This document shows positions 6,625-13,779 of a stretch of 16,940 nucleotides of DNA, in pieces. Each line of letters opens with the position of its first letter. Position 1 is the first letter of the stretch. The notes under the pieces are model-generated. The model worked only from the letters and a program-made list of their open reading frames with translations, had not been told where the DNA came from and searched no databases. This stretch comes from an uncultured Sutterella sp. (GTDB lineage: Bacteria > Pseudomonadota > Gammaproteobacteria > Burkholderiales > Burkholderiaceae_F). Location of the stretch: assembly GCA_900538905.1 (NCBI GenBank), contig UPZS01000045.1:1-16940 (forward strand), in the 5' to 3' direction. The translations under genes were made by a program, and so were the position numbers.

Positions 6625-6956
6625 AGAATCAACCACTTCCCATTTCGCTAAAAATTCGCCATATCTTCATCTGAACGATAGACATCATCAAAAGAAAACG
6701 GCATACGGCATCATCTAAACAAAAACGAAAAAAGGCGAACAGGCCAATTCACTTTCAAAAGTGATCGCAACAGGCCAAAAATGCATCTTTTGAATCAGAG
6801 CTCCGTACTTTTCCCTAGTCAAATTGGGGAGTTCTGCCTATGTGGAAATAAATCTTTTCAGGTTTTTCGACCTACTCCACCGCTCTCTTCGACTATGTCT
6901 GTTAGGCTGTATGCCCGTTTGTCATACAGTTCGCTGTAAAAGAAAGGATCGTTTCA
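6625..6956. other. AT-rich intergenic region with repeats
   Basis: I see no gene in these 332 bases. AACAGGCCAA occurs twice as a direct repeat (6738-6747 and 6769-6778, 31 bp apart), with the palindromic CACTTT-CA-AAAGTG (6750-6763) between the copies. No intrinsic terminator for the hipA-like gene is obvious. The last 50 bases hold an operator-like inverted repeat for the next gene. The sequence is richer in A and T than the flanking genes. Confidence 0.5.
6907..6938. promoter_or_regulatory. Operator-like palindrome with overlapping alternative stem
   Basis: CTGTATG (6907-6913) and CATACAG (6923-6929) form a perfect 7-bp inverted repeat around 9 bases. The second arm can instead pair with a third element: TACAG-TTCG-CTGTA (6925-6938). 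The site ends 18 bases before the oxidoreductase ATG. It could be an operator (DNA) or a leader switch (RNA). Confidence 0.42.
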
Positions 6957-7640
6957 ATGCCGCAAATCCTCTTTATTCACTCAAGCGCGTTCGCTTCTGA
7001 GGTCCGCAAGGAGAACCAGGGGTCATATACGCGAAAGATGGCTCGCATCCTGCGCGAGACCATTCGAGGGCGCGGCGTCAAAATCGTTGAACGTGACGTA
7101 GCCGCCAAGCCGCCCGGAATGATTGATCAATCCTTCTTGCAGGCAGCCAGAACTTCCGCCTCTCACCGCACCCCCGAGCAAATTGAACGTCTGAGGGAAA
7201 GTGACGAATTGGTGGGCGAAGTTCTCGCTTCCGACGTACTCGTGATTTCCTGCCCCGTCTACAACTTCGGCATCCCGGCGCCTTTGAAAGCTTGGATCGA
7301 CAATATCGTCCGCGAAGGCAAAACGTACACCTTCGGAGAAGGCCGCAATGCCAAACGAGTCTACGGTTTGTTGCACAACAAACTTGTGGTGTTGCTCCAA
7401 AGCTCTGGAAGCTCCGGCTTTCATACCGGTGGTTCCCGCGAGTCACTCAATCACGCCGATAAGGCTGTGATTGCAGTTTTCACGGAGCTTGGCGTACATA
7501 AGTTTGAAAAAGCCTCAATGGAAGGCGTGTGTGAAGAAACAGACGAAACACTTGAGCGCAACTGGATTCAGTGTGAACGCCGTCTGGCCGAAATCGCTGA
7601 TCGCATCAAAGTTCGCTGGCGCGATCAGCATCGCGTCTAA
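6957..7640 (+). CDS. FMN-dependent NAD(P)H oxidoreductase, azoreductase/flavodoxin-2 family
   Basis: The 227-residue protein resembles FMN-dependent NADH:quinone/azo reductases. The N-terminal strand ILFIHSSAFASE (4-15) leads into the FMN phosphate-binding region with SYTRKMARIL. CPVYNFGIPAPLKAWID at 99-115 is the family's P-x-YNF-x-IP flavin-contact motif, and SSGSSGFHTGGS at 149-160 fits the loop over the isoalloxazine ring. Enzymes of this type reduce quinones, azo dyes or nitroaromatics by two electrons in the cytoplasm; the substrate here is unknown. AAAGGA lies 8 nt before the ATG. The gene stands alone between an operator-like palindrome and a strong terminator, suggesting a separately inducible detoxification or redox enzyme, which is inference. 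Confidence 0.88.
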   Translation: MPQILFIHSSAFASEVRKENQGSYTRKMARILRETIRGRGVKIVERDVAAKPPGMIDQSFLQAARTSASHRTPEQIERLRESDELVGEVLASDVLVISCPVYNFGIPAPLKAWIDNIVREGKTYTFGEGRNAKRVYGLLHNKLVVLLQSSGSSGFHTGGSRESLNHADKAVIAVFTELGVHKFEKASMEGVCEETDETLERNWIQCERRLAEIADRIKVRWRDQHRV

Positions 7641-7670
7641 ACAAAAGCGCAGGCCCTTTCGAGACTGCGC
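7639..7670 (-). terminator. purF: Terminator for the purF transcript
   Basis: On the minus strand GCGCAG pairs with CTGCGC, with an inner CTC/GGG pairing closed by a GAAA tetraloop, followed by TTTTGTTT. It overlaps the end of the convergent oxidoreductase gene by two bases and acts 50 bases after the purF stop. Confidence 0.72.
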
Positions 7671-7682
7671 CTATCGACTCAT

Positions 7683-7716
7683 AGCCGACGCGCCTGTTCG
7701 AGCGCGTCGGCTTTTT
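7683..7716 (+). terminator. Terminator for the oxidoreductase transcript
   Basis: AGCCGACGCGC and GCGCGTCGGCT form a perfect 11-bp stem with an 8-nt loop, followed on the plus strand by TTTT. There is no T-tract on the minus side, so it acts one way. Confidence 0.88.
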
Positions 7717-7723
7717 GTTGTCT

Positions 7724-9223
7724 TTACTCTTCGTCATCCTTGCTTGCCGGTTTGGCAGGCTTGGAACGGCTGGCTTCGAGCTTGTCCAGATAAGCCGCAT
7801 CAATGTCGCCCGTAACGTATTCGCCGTCAAAACACGAGCAATCGAAGCGGGAAATATTCGGATTAAGATCGGTGAGCGCTCCCTTAAGTCCTTCGACCGT
7901 CTGGAAGATCACAGCGTCGGCACCGATCTGACGCGCAACTTCTTCGGCAGAAGCCCCGTGACCGCAGATCAGTTCAGAGCGAGTCGGCATATCAATGCCA
8001 TAGACATTGGGATACATCACGCGGGGCGCGGAAGAAGCCACGTAGACCTTCTTAGCTCCGGATTCACGAGCCATCCGCACAATTTCACGCATGGTCGTAC
8101 CACGCACGATCGAGTCGTCGACGAGCAAAATGTTCTTGCCGGCAAATTCCACCGGCATGGCATTGAGCTTCTGACGAACGCTCTTTTTGCGCATTTCCTG
8201 ACCAGGCATGATAAAGGTGCGGCCAACATAGCGATTCTTGATGAATCCTTCGCGGTATGTAAGCTTTAGCTTTTCGGCGAGCTGCTGCGCGCAAGGACGA
8301 CTCGAATCGGGAATCGGCATCACCACGTCAATATCGCGCAGATTCAGGTGTTCTGCTACCTCGTTGGCAAGGTATTCGCCCAACCGCAGACGAGCACCAT
8401 AAACACTGATGCCGTCGATATAGCTGTCGGGACGTGCAAAGTAAACATACTCAAAGGCGCAGGGATTGAGCTGCGGCTTTTCTGCGCACTGGCAGCTGAA
8501 GAATTCACGATCCTTGGAAATAAAAATTGCTTCGCCCGGAGCAAGGTCACGAACAAAGTCGTACTCGAGACCAACCATAGTGACCGATTCTGAGCTCACC
8601 AGATAGTCGGTCGTGCCGTCAGCCTGCTTTTGAGTGCCGAAGCAAAGCGGGCGAATACCATTGGGGTCACGGAAAGCCAACAATCCCTTACCGGCAATCA
8701 GAGCCACGACCGCATAAGCCCCCTTAACACGCTTGTGTACGCCTTTGACGGCTTCGAAAGCCACTTCGGCAGTGAAATATCCCGACGGAGGAACAATCTT
8801 CATAAGTTCGTCGGCAAGCACGTTAAGAAGCACTTCCGAATCACTCGAAGTGTTAATGTGACGACGATCCTGATTGTAGAGTTCGGCGGCAACTTCCTGC
8901 GCGTTGGTAAGGTTCCCGTTATGCGCAAACAAAATGCCGTAAGGAGCATTCACATAAAACGGCTGACTTTCTTCATTGGAGCTAGCACACCCCTGCGTGG
9001 GATAGCGCACGTGGCCGATGCCCGAACACCCCGTCAAGTCACGCATATTGCGCGTCCGGAACACATCACGCACAAGCCCCATGGCTTTGTGCACGTGAAA
9101 AGTCAGCCCGTCAAGAGTTCCGATACCGGCAGCGTCCTGGCCGCGGTGCTGCAACAGTAGCAGTGCATCGTAAATACGCTGATTGACCGGTTTCTGGCTG
9201 ATCATGCCGACAATGCCGCACAT
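7724..9223 (-). CDS. purF: Amidophosphoribosyltransferase
   Basis: The 499-residue enzyme makes phosphoribosylamine from PRPP and glutamine, the first committed step of purine synthesis. The protein starts MCGIVG, so Cys2 becomes the N-terminal nucleophile after Met removal, with no propeptide. Glutaminase residues are visible at LQHRGQDAAGI (24-34), GHVRYPTQG (70-78), HNGNL (101-105) and SSDSE (126-130). The PRPP loop ILLVDDSIVRGTT is at 365-377. Length is close to the E. coli enzyme. The last residues form a Lys/Ala-rich, acidic-ending tail. AAAGGG precedes the ATG. It is the last gene of the folC–SPOR–cvpA–purF cluster, but a hairpin lies between cvpA and purF, so it may have its own promoter. 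Confidence 0.98.
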   Translation of the reverse strand: MCGIVGMISQKPVNQRIYDALLLLQHRGQDAAGIGTLDGLTFHVHKAMGLVRDVFRTRNMRDLTGCSGIGHVRYPTQGCASSNEESQPFYVNAPYGILFAHNGNLTNAQEVAAELYNQDRRHINTSSDSEVLLNVLADELMKIVPPSGYFTAEVAFEAVKGVHKRVKGAYAVVALIAGKGLLAFRDPNGIRPLCFGTQKQADGTTDYLVSSESVTMVGLEYDFVRDLAPGEAIFISKDREFFSCQCAEKPQLNPCAFEYVYFARPDSYIDGISVYGARLRLGEYLANEVAEHLNLRDIDVVMPIPDSSRPCAQQLAEKLKLTYREGFIKNRYVGRTFIMPGQEMRKKSVRQKLNAMPVEFAGKNILLVDDSIVRGTTMREIVRMARESGAKKVYVASSAPRVMYPNVYGIDMPTRSELICGHGASAEEVARQIGADAVIFQTVEGLKGALTDLNPNISRFDCSCFDGEYVTGDIDAAYLDKLEASRSKPAKPASKDDEE

Positions 9224-9265
9224 TTCCCTTTATTCCTCAAGGCAACATTAAAAAAAAGAGCGCGA

Positions 9266-9271
9266 ATTGTA
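9266..9271 (-). promoter_or_regulatory. purF: Candidate -10 box for purF
   Basis: TACAAT on the minus strand lies about 43 bases upstream of the purF ATG and beyond the cvpA terminator hairpin. TTGAAA is found upstream but at 21 bp, longer than the usual spacing. No PurR-type operator was recognised. Confidence 0.35.
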
Positions 9272-9303
9272 CCCGACAGGTCTCTGATTCGCTTTCAAAA
9301 TAT

Positions 9304-9345
9304 CAAAAATTTAACGCCGGCCCTACAAACGGTGGGCCGGCGTTA
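9304..9345 (-). terminator. Terminator-like hairpin between cvpA and purF
   Basis: TAACGCCGGCCC and GGGCCGGCGTTA form a perfect 12-bp GC-rich stem with a 10-nt loop. On the minus strand AATTTTTG follows. It begins 4 bases after the cvpA stop. It is either a full terminator or an attenuator that lowers read-through into purF. Confidence 0.75.
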
Positions 9346-9348
9346 TCT

Positions 9349-9846
9349 TCAAAAACTTTTCTTAGCACGCATCTCCGCTATCGTGGCCGGCAAATACGGC
9401 AACGAAAAGTCGATCACTCGCTCTGCGGGGACAATTAAAACCGAGTTACGCCAGTAGCCTGTCTTCACAGCGCTTGTCAAACCCATAACGAAAACGACGG
9501 CACAGACAATCACGATGCCTCGCATCAAACCAAACACCGCCCCGATCGCACGATCTTCGAAACTGATTGACGCTGCGGCAAGAAGCTTGGAAAAAATTTT
9601 GCCGGCGATACCAATCGTAAAGAGAGTCACCACAACTATTCCCACCGCCGCAAAAGCAGTGCGAATCAGAATTGACACGGACGGCAGCGGAATCAGTTCA
9701 GCCAGCTCCGGTGCAAAACGCAACGACAGAAATATCCCGAGCACCCAACCGACGATAGCGAGAATCTCCCGCACAACACCACGGGATACACCCAAAATCG
9801 TCGAGAAAAACAAAACGGCCAAAATGACCCAATCGATCTCATTCAT
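9349..9846 (-). CDS. cvpA: CvpA family inner-membrane protein
   Basis: The 165-residue protein has four predicted membrane spans, at about 5-21, 27-44, 61-84 and 104-124. It carries the family's conserved DRAIGAVFGLMRG motif at 97-109. In E. coli CvpA is known for colicin V production and envelope stress tolerance; the biochemical role is unsettled. Length is normal. The ATG (MNEIDW) lies 14 nt after the SPOR gene stop, so the two are co-transcribed. Position immediately before purF is the classical arrangement in gamma- and betaproteobacteria, which supports the call beyond its hydrophobicity. Confidence 0.93.
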   Translation of the reverse strand: MNEIDWVILAVLFFSTILGVSRGVVREILAIVGWVLGIFLSLRFAPELAELIPLPSVSILIRTAFAAVGIVVVTLFTIGIAGKIFSKLLAAASISFEDRAIGAVFGLMRGIVIVCAVVFVMGLTSAVKTGYWRNSVLIVPAERVIDFSLPYLPATIAEMRAKKSF

Positions 9847-9860
9847 TCTTGTGTTCTAGC

Positions 9861-10658
9861 CTATTTGTTTTCCGTATGAATGCCACCGTTGCTGATTGCA
9901 TTGAGAGCCAAAATGTCTAAAGCGCGTTTTGCATCGTCCTGCGATGCAAAGCGTCCGACACGTACACGCCACAAGTCGCTGCCGCGACGACGAACAATCT
10001 CCGTATAAGAAGGCAAGCCTAATTTTCGCAGATCTGCGGCTACCTTTTCTGCCGACTGTTTCTGACTTGTAGCCACAACCTGAATAAAGTACCGTCCGTT
10101 TGAAACCGCTTGCAACGGTCCTTGAGTTGCCTTAGTGGCTACAACCTCCTTTTTCTGTTCTTCTTTATTTTTTTGCGATTTTTCTACTGATTTTGCCTGC
10201 CCTTCAGATTTGGCAACCGCCTTGGCCTCCACCGACTTCTGTTCCGGCGTTGTTAACTGCTTGGCACCCGCCGTAACCGGATTATCGCTTTTCAAACTTT
10301 GGGCTGCCGCAGGCTCTGCCGTTGCGAGATCCGTCGGGATTGTCGGCACCTGTTTTTCCTTCCGGTTGATCGGTACGACCTTTGCTGCAGTGTTGTCCTG
10401 CAAGGAAGGAATTTCCAACTTGGCACCGCGCTGCGAGTACATATCGTTCGGCTCAAACAAAGCCGGCGCAACGACCGCAACAGCCGCCACAATAGCAAGC
10501 AACCCGATCAGTCGACGTTTGTTCTTGAGTCGGGCAATTTGTTTGCGGTGCTCCTCGTCTTCGGCTCCCAGATCCATATCTTCCATAGGCGAACTGGTGT
10601 GTACAGCACCTTTACGAGGAGGATTGGGGCCAAAAAGTTTTTGAAACTTGTCGATCAT
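9861..10658 (-). CDS. SPOR-domain membrane protein, DedD-like
   Basis: The 265-residue product starts at the ATG of MIDKFQKLFG. A 30-base-longer TTG start has no Shine-Dalgarno; the ATG also has only a weak one, so the start is moderately sure. Layout: acidic/polar cytoplasmic tail (1-48), one membrane span (about 49-68), a long low-complexity Lys/Ala/Gln/Glu linker (about 70-185), and a C-terminal SPOR domain. The SPOR domain covers roughly the last 78 residues, from RYFIQVVATS to RVRVGRFASQDDAKRAL. SPOR domains bind peptidoglycan stripped of side chains at the division septum. Its place between folC and cvpA matches dedD, a nonessential division protein of E. coli. It shares a transcript with cvpA. 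Confidence 0.88.
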   Translation of the reverse strand: MIDKFQKLFGPNPPRKGAVHTSSPMEDMDLGAEDEEHRKQIARLKNKRRLIGLLAIVAAVAVVAPALFEPNDMYSQRGAKLEIPSLQDNTAAKVVPINRKEKQVPTIPTDLATAEPAAAQSLKSDNPVTAGAKQLTTPEQKSVEAKAVAKSEGQAKSVEKSQKNKEEQKKEVVATKATQGPLQAVSNGRYFIQVVATSQKQSAEKVAADLRKLGLPSYTEIVRRRGSDLWRVRVGRFASQDDAKRALDILALNAISNGGIHTENK

Positions 10659-10715
10659 GCGAACCGAAACGCTCGAAACGTCGTTCAATAAAAAACACCA
10701 ACTGGACGATGTATC

Positions 10716-10755
10716 AAAAAAAGGACCCGCAGACCGGATACTCCGGTACGGGCCC
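10716..10755 (-). terminator. Terminator-like hairpin after folC
   Basis: On the minus strand GGGCCCG pairs with CGGGTCC (one G·U), then an inner CCGG/CCGG after a small internal loop, followed by seven T. It begins 23 bases after the folC stop and would separate folC from the SPOR–cvpA pair. Confidence 0.78.
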
Positions 10756-10778
10756 TCTTTTGTTGCTGCCGCTACAGA

Positions 10779-12164
10779 TTACTTAACCTGACTTGCGGCA
10801 AGCTGTTCTTCGCGAAGATCATGCTTGAGGGATTCAATAATCCCTGTGACCGTCACAAAAGAGCCGAACCCGATAATTTTAACAGTCTCGGGCCCCTCAG
10901 TGAGACTTTCTTTCAAAGCTTTGCGAATGGCATCGTCTACAGAGCTACAGGTAACCACCTTGCCCATATCGACACCGCCTTCCTGCATTGCATCCATCAG
11001 CTCAAGAGCTTCGGCGCCACGTGGCTTTGGCAATCCCGTTACAAACCAACGGTCAATATGTCGGTTCATGATCTTGGCAACCGAAGCCATGTCCTTGTCG
11101 GCAAACATACCGAAAACAGCCCACACCTTGTCCTTTGGCGATGTGGTGCGCGCTAGATCCTCAGCGAGCACTTCCGCAGCCTGCGGATTGTGTCCGACGT
11201 CAATCGTGACACTGGCACCGTATTGATCACACTCCTTGACCTTCTCGAAACGGGCGGCAATGACGACGTTTTCCAAACCCTCGACTACGGCCGAGCGCGT
11301 CACCGGCAGAAAATCCTGCATCACGGCCAGAGCAGCCAAAGCGCCCGCTGCATTCTGCAACTGAGCGACTCCTGAAATCGCCGGTTTGGGTAGATTGCGC
11401 CATTCGGTCGTATGAATCGTTGCCATGGACCGCAGGTCCATCTCGAAGTCCCACATACCATGGTGGCGATAAGTCAAAAAGTCCTTACCCCACACATAAA
11501 TCGGCGCGAGCAGTTCATGCGCATATTCAATCACCGATTCAGGCGGTTGCGGATCAGTACAAATCGCCGGCTTGCCATGGCGGAAAATATGCGCCTTTTC
11601 CCAGCCGATTTTTTCGCGTGTATCACCAAGATACGCCGAGTGATCAATACCGATGCTGCACAAGATGGCACAATCCGTATCAATCGCGTTCATCGCATCG
11701 AGACGACCGCCCAATCCAATTTCCAGAATCACAGCGTCAAGATGTGCCTTTTGGAAGATGCGCAGAATCGCCAGTCCCGTAAATTCAAAATACGTCAGCG
11801 GTTTGTCGCCGCGGGCCTTCTCGACTTCCTTGAACGCCTCAATGAGCGTGTCATCGTTGACTTCATCGCCTGCAATCACGCAACGTTCGTTAAAACGCAG
11901 CAAATGCGGAGACGTATGCATACCCACGCGATACCCCGAGTAACGCAGGACAGATTCCAACAAAGCACAGGTGCTACCTTTACCGTTGGTGCCTGCCACG
12001 GTAAACACCGGGCAAGTAAACTCGATTCCCATGCGAGCAATCATGTCTTTCATGCGCTCGAGACCGAGATCCATGGGTTTTTCATGGATTTTGCCGATGT
12101 AGTCAAGCCACTCATTGAGACCGGCTTGCTGCCCGGGAGCAGTAAAAGTTGTTGTATTGGCCAT
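10779..12164 (-). CDS. folC: Bifunctional dihydrofolate synthase / folylpolyglutamate synthase
   Basis: The 461-residue Mur-ligase-like enzyme adds glutamate to dihydropteroate and then to tetrahydrofolates, using ATP, in the cytoplasm. I start it at MANTTTF: GGAG lies 9 nt upstream, whereas an ATG 15 bases earlier has poor spacing. Motifs in this numbering: P-loop GTNGKGST (58-65), TSPHL (84-88), EIGLGGRLDAMN (148-159), SIGIDH (170-175), the Lys190 expected to be carbamylated in GWEKA, DVGHNPQA (322-329) and FGMFADKD (351-358). Length is slightly above E. coli FolC. Upstream is a methyltransferase gene on the same strand, 79 bases away, rather than accD as in many relatives. A terminator-like hairpin follows. 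Confidence 0.96.
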   Translation of the reverse strand: MANTTTFTAPGQQAGLNEWLDYIGKIHEKPMDLGLERMKDMIARMGIEFTCPVFTVAGTNGKGSTCALLESVLRYSGYRVGMHTSPHLLRFNERCVIAGDEVNDDTLIEAFKEVEKARGDKPLTYFEFTGLAILRIFQKAHLDAVILEIGLGGRLDAMNAIDTDCAILCSIGIDHSAYLGDTREKIGWEKAHIFRHGKPAICTDPQPPESVIEYAHELLAPIYVWGKDFLTYRHHGMWDFEMDLRSMATIHTTEWRNLPKPAISGVAQLQNAAGALAALAVMQDFLPVTRSAVVEGLENVVIAARFEKVKECDQYGASVTIDVGHNPQAAEVLAEDLARTTSPKDKVWAVFGMFADKDMASVAKIMNRHIDRWFVTGLPKPRGAEALELMDAMQEGGVDMGKVVTCSSVDDAIRKALKESLTEGPETVKIIGFGSFVTVTGIIESLKHDLREEQLAASQVK

Positions 12165-12243
12165 TGAGTCGTACTCCATGCCTTTTTTTCTTGGCGGCGC
12201 TGATCACACCCGCCGCCCGTGGGTGTCTGCTTCGAATTCGTTT

Positions 12244-12801
12244 CTAGCGTCTGGCACACACGTCCAGACATTCAATCTCATTATGCCGCGGCTTGACGGC
12301 AGCGATGCGCTGCAGATAGCGATCGTTGTCCGCACGGCCGTCTTCATACGCCAATATATGCCAATCGGACGGGATCAGATGCAGCAACTCTCTGTCTTGC
12401 AGAAAATGCTGAGGATTCTTCGGCCCGAAATTGAGCATTGTCTGATGTCGCGTGAATGTCTCGTACAAGAAAAAACCGCCGGGTTTGACACAGGAGCATA
12501 ACGCGTCAAATCGATCACGCCAGAGGTAGTTGATGCCGATGACTGCGTCAAAAGACTCGGGAGCGAAAAACCAATCCTCTTTTTCCAAATCTCGTTGGAT
12601 ATACTGCACCCCTACTAACGGTTCAGGTACAGGATTGATGTCGACCGCCGTCACATCACAACCAAGTCCGACCAAAAAACGCGTGTTGCGACCGTTACCG
12701 CTAGCTATCTCAAGAACGCGGGTACCTGTCTTAAGATATGGCGAAAAACGAATGAGCCATGCGCTTGGCAAATCAGCTTTGGTACTCAGGTCGGCAGCCA
12801 T
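12244..12801 (-). CDS. Class I SAM-dependent methyltransferase
   Basis: The 185-residue protein starts at MAADLSTKAD, with AAAGGA 8 nt upstream; longer in-frame starts run back into the M50 gene and are not needed. Motif I is VLEIASGNGRNT (29-40), the usual E/D-x-G-x-G-x-G with Ala-Ser replacing the first x-G. An acidic residue (Asp54, in TAVDINP) ends strand 2 and should bind the SAM ribose. FDAVIGINYLWR (84-95) is the motif-IV-like region and VKPGGFFLYETF (105-116) the post-IV region. The small size and lack of an added domain recall the TehB/UbiE-like group, but the substrate cannot be inferred. It begins 23 nt after the M50 gene and is probably co-transcribed with it. Confidence 0.85.
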   Translation of the reverse strand: MAADLSTKADLPSAWLIRFSPYLKTGTRVLEIASGNGRNTRFLVGLGCDVTAVDINPVPEPLVGVQYIQRDLEKEDWFFAPESFDAVIGINYLWRDRFDALCSCVKPGGFFLYETFTRHQTMLNFGPKNPQHFLQDRELLHLIPSDWHILAYEDGRADNDRYLQRIAAVKPRHNEIECLDVCARR

Positions 12802-12824
12802 CGTTAAAGTCCTTTCGCAAAACG

Positions 12825-13481
12825 TCAGAAGATAGCGTTGACAAGCCAGCTGCCGAACATAAGAAACGGCCGCACAAAATAACTCACAAGCCCGGTCACA
12901 ATCAAAATCAACAGGATACCCATACCCCAAGGTTCTGTCCTCTGATAGGCAACTGCTGTTTTAAGAGGCAGCAATCCCGAGACAATGCGGCCGCCATCCA
13001 GAGGAAGAATCGGTAACAAGTTAAACGCCATGAGCATCAAGTTCACGGAGATGCCGGCGTAGCAGAAATCGAACAAAAGCTGTGCGGCGGCTTGCGATGG
13101 CATCATGCCGATAAAAAGCTTCAGAGCAAGAGCCCAAAGTAAAGCTTGAACCAGATTGCAACCAGGACCGGCGAGGGCAACCCAAATCATGTCCGTCTTG
13201 GGATTGCGCAGCAAGCGGAAATTAACGGGAACAGGTTTAGCCCATCCGAACAGCAAACTTGATCCACCGCTAATCAGGCTGCCGAGCAATAAAACACCGG
13301 GCACCAAAAGCGTCCCAACCGGATCGATGTGCCGAATCGGGTTCATCGTGACGCGGCCGAGTACCCAGGCGGTACGGTCGCCGCAGAGCTTAGCGACGTA
13401 GCCGTGCGCGGCTTCGTGCAGCGTAATGGCCAAAATCGCGGGAATGGCCCAGAGAGCAATGGTGGAGACGGTGTCTAACAT
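12825..13481 (-). CDS. Site-2 protease-like M50 family membrane metalloprotease
   Basis: The 218-residue multi-span protein carries the zinc motif HEAAH at 22-26 within the first hydrophobic segment, and the third ligand in LPLDGGR (Asp162) within a later span, as in S2P/M50B proteases. Further hydrophobic segments lie at about 55-70, 98-120, 138-157 and 186-202. GDRTAWVLGRVTMNP (34-48) is typical of the short YwhC-type subgroup, which lacks PDZ domains. This differs from RseP, which is longer and has PDZ domains. The start at MLDTVSTIAL agrees with homologue layout, but the Shine-Dalgarno is weak. A TTG 72 bases upstream would add a basic N-terminus and is less likely. The substrate is unknown. 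Confidence 0.88.
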   Translation of the reverse strand: MLDTVSTIALWAIPAILAITLHEAAHGYVAKLCGDRTAWVLGRVTMNPIRHIDPVGTLLVPGVLLLGSLISGGSSLLFGWAKPVPVNFRLLRNPKTDMIWVALAGPGCNLVQALLWALALKLFIGMMPSQAAAQLLFDFCYAGISVNLMLMAFNLLPILPLDGGRIVSGLLPLKTAVAYQRTEPWGMGILLILIVTGLVSYFVRPFLMFGSWLVNAIF

Positions 13482-13600
13482 AATGGTTTTGATGCTACCA
13501 CGCGAAATAGGAAAAACGATAACGAGAGGCGGCCTGCGGTGAACAATTGTCAATGCGTCAAGACGGTCGGCTTAGAACCCTTCTCTTCTGCCCTAGTTCG

Positions 13601-13635
13601 TTGATTTTCAGGAGTTTTTACTCCTTGAGAATCAA
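13601..13635. other. Hairpin in the region before the M50 gene
   Basis: TTGATT...GGAGT and ACTCC...AATCAA arms give a stem of about 14 bp with one mismatch and one bulge, with a short A/T-only loop. On the minus strand it lies 120-155 bases upstream of the M50 start and after the dcuA terminator. It has no flanking T-tract on the minus strand. It may be a leader structure or a site; I saw no good promoter beside it. Confidence 0.35.
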
Positions 13636-13680
13636 TTTGCGAAAAATTTTGAACCATTTTCCCAAATACAGTTGTTAACG

Positions 13681-13715
13681 AAAAATAAAGATCCCCGCCA
13701 TTTCTGACAGGGATC
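13681..13715 (-). terminator. Terminator of the aspA–dcuA unit
   Basis: On the minus strand GATCCCTGTCA pairs with TGGCGGGGATC (11 bp, two G·U) closed by a GAAA tetraloop, followed by TTTATTTTT. It lies 65 bases after the dcuA stop. Confidence 0.88.
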
Positions 13716-13779
13716 CTTGATTTGTCTATTTGTTTGTCGGAAGCGCCCGCTTTAAGCAAAGCGCTTCATTGACTCGCAA

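Noticed and set aside
12165..12243. GC-rich GGCGGC/GCCGCC stem between the methyltransferase gene and folC as a terminator
   Set aside because: On the minus strand it is followed by a run of A, not T, so it does not fit an intrinsic terminator in the direction of transcription.
12802..12930. N-terminal extension of the methyltransferase into the M50 gene
   Set aside because: The downstream ATG at 12801 has a well-placed AAAGGA and leaves a complete methyltransferase fold.
13550..13759. A 69-codon minus-strand frame between dcuA and the M50 gene
   Set aside because: It runs through the strong dcuA terminator and a second hairpin and has no ribosome-binding site.
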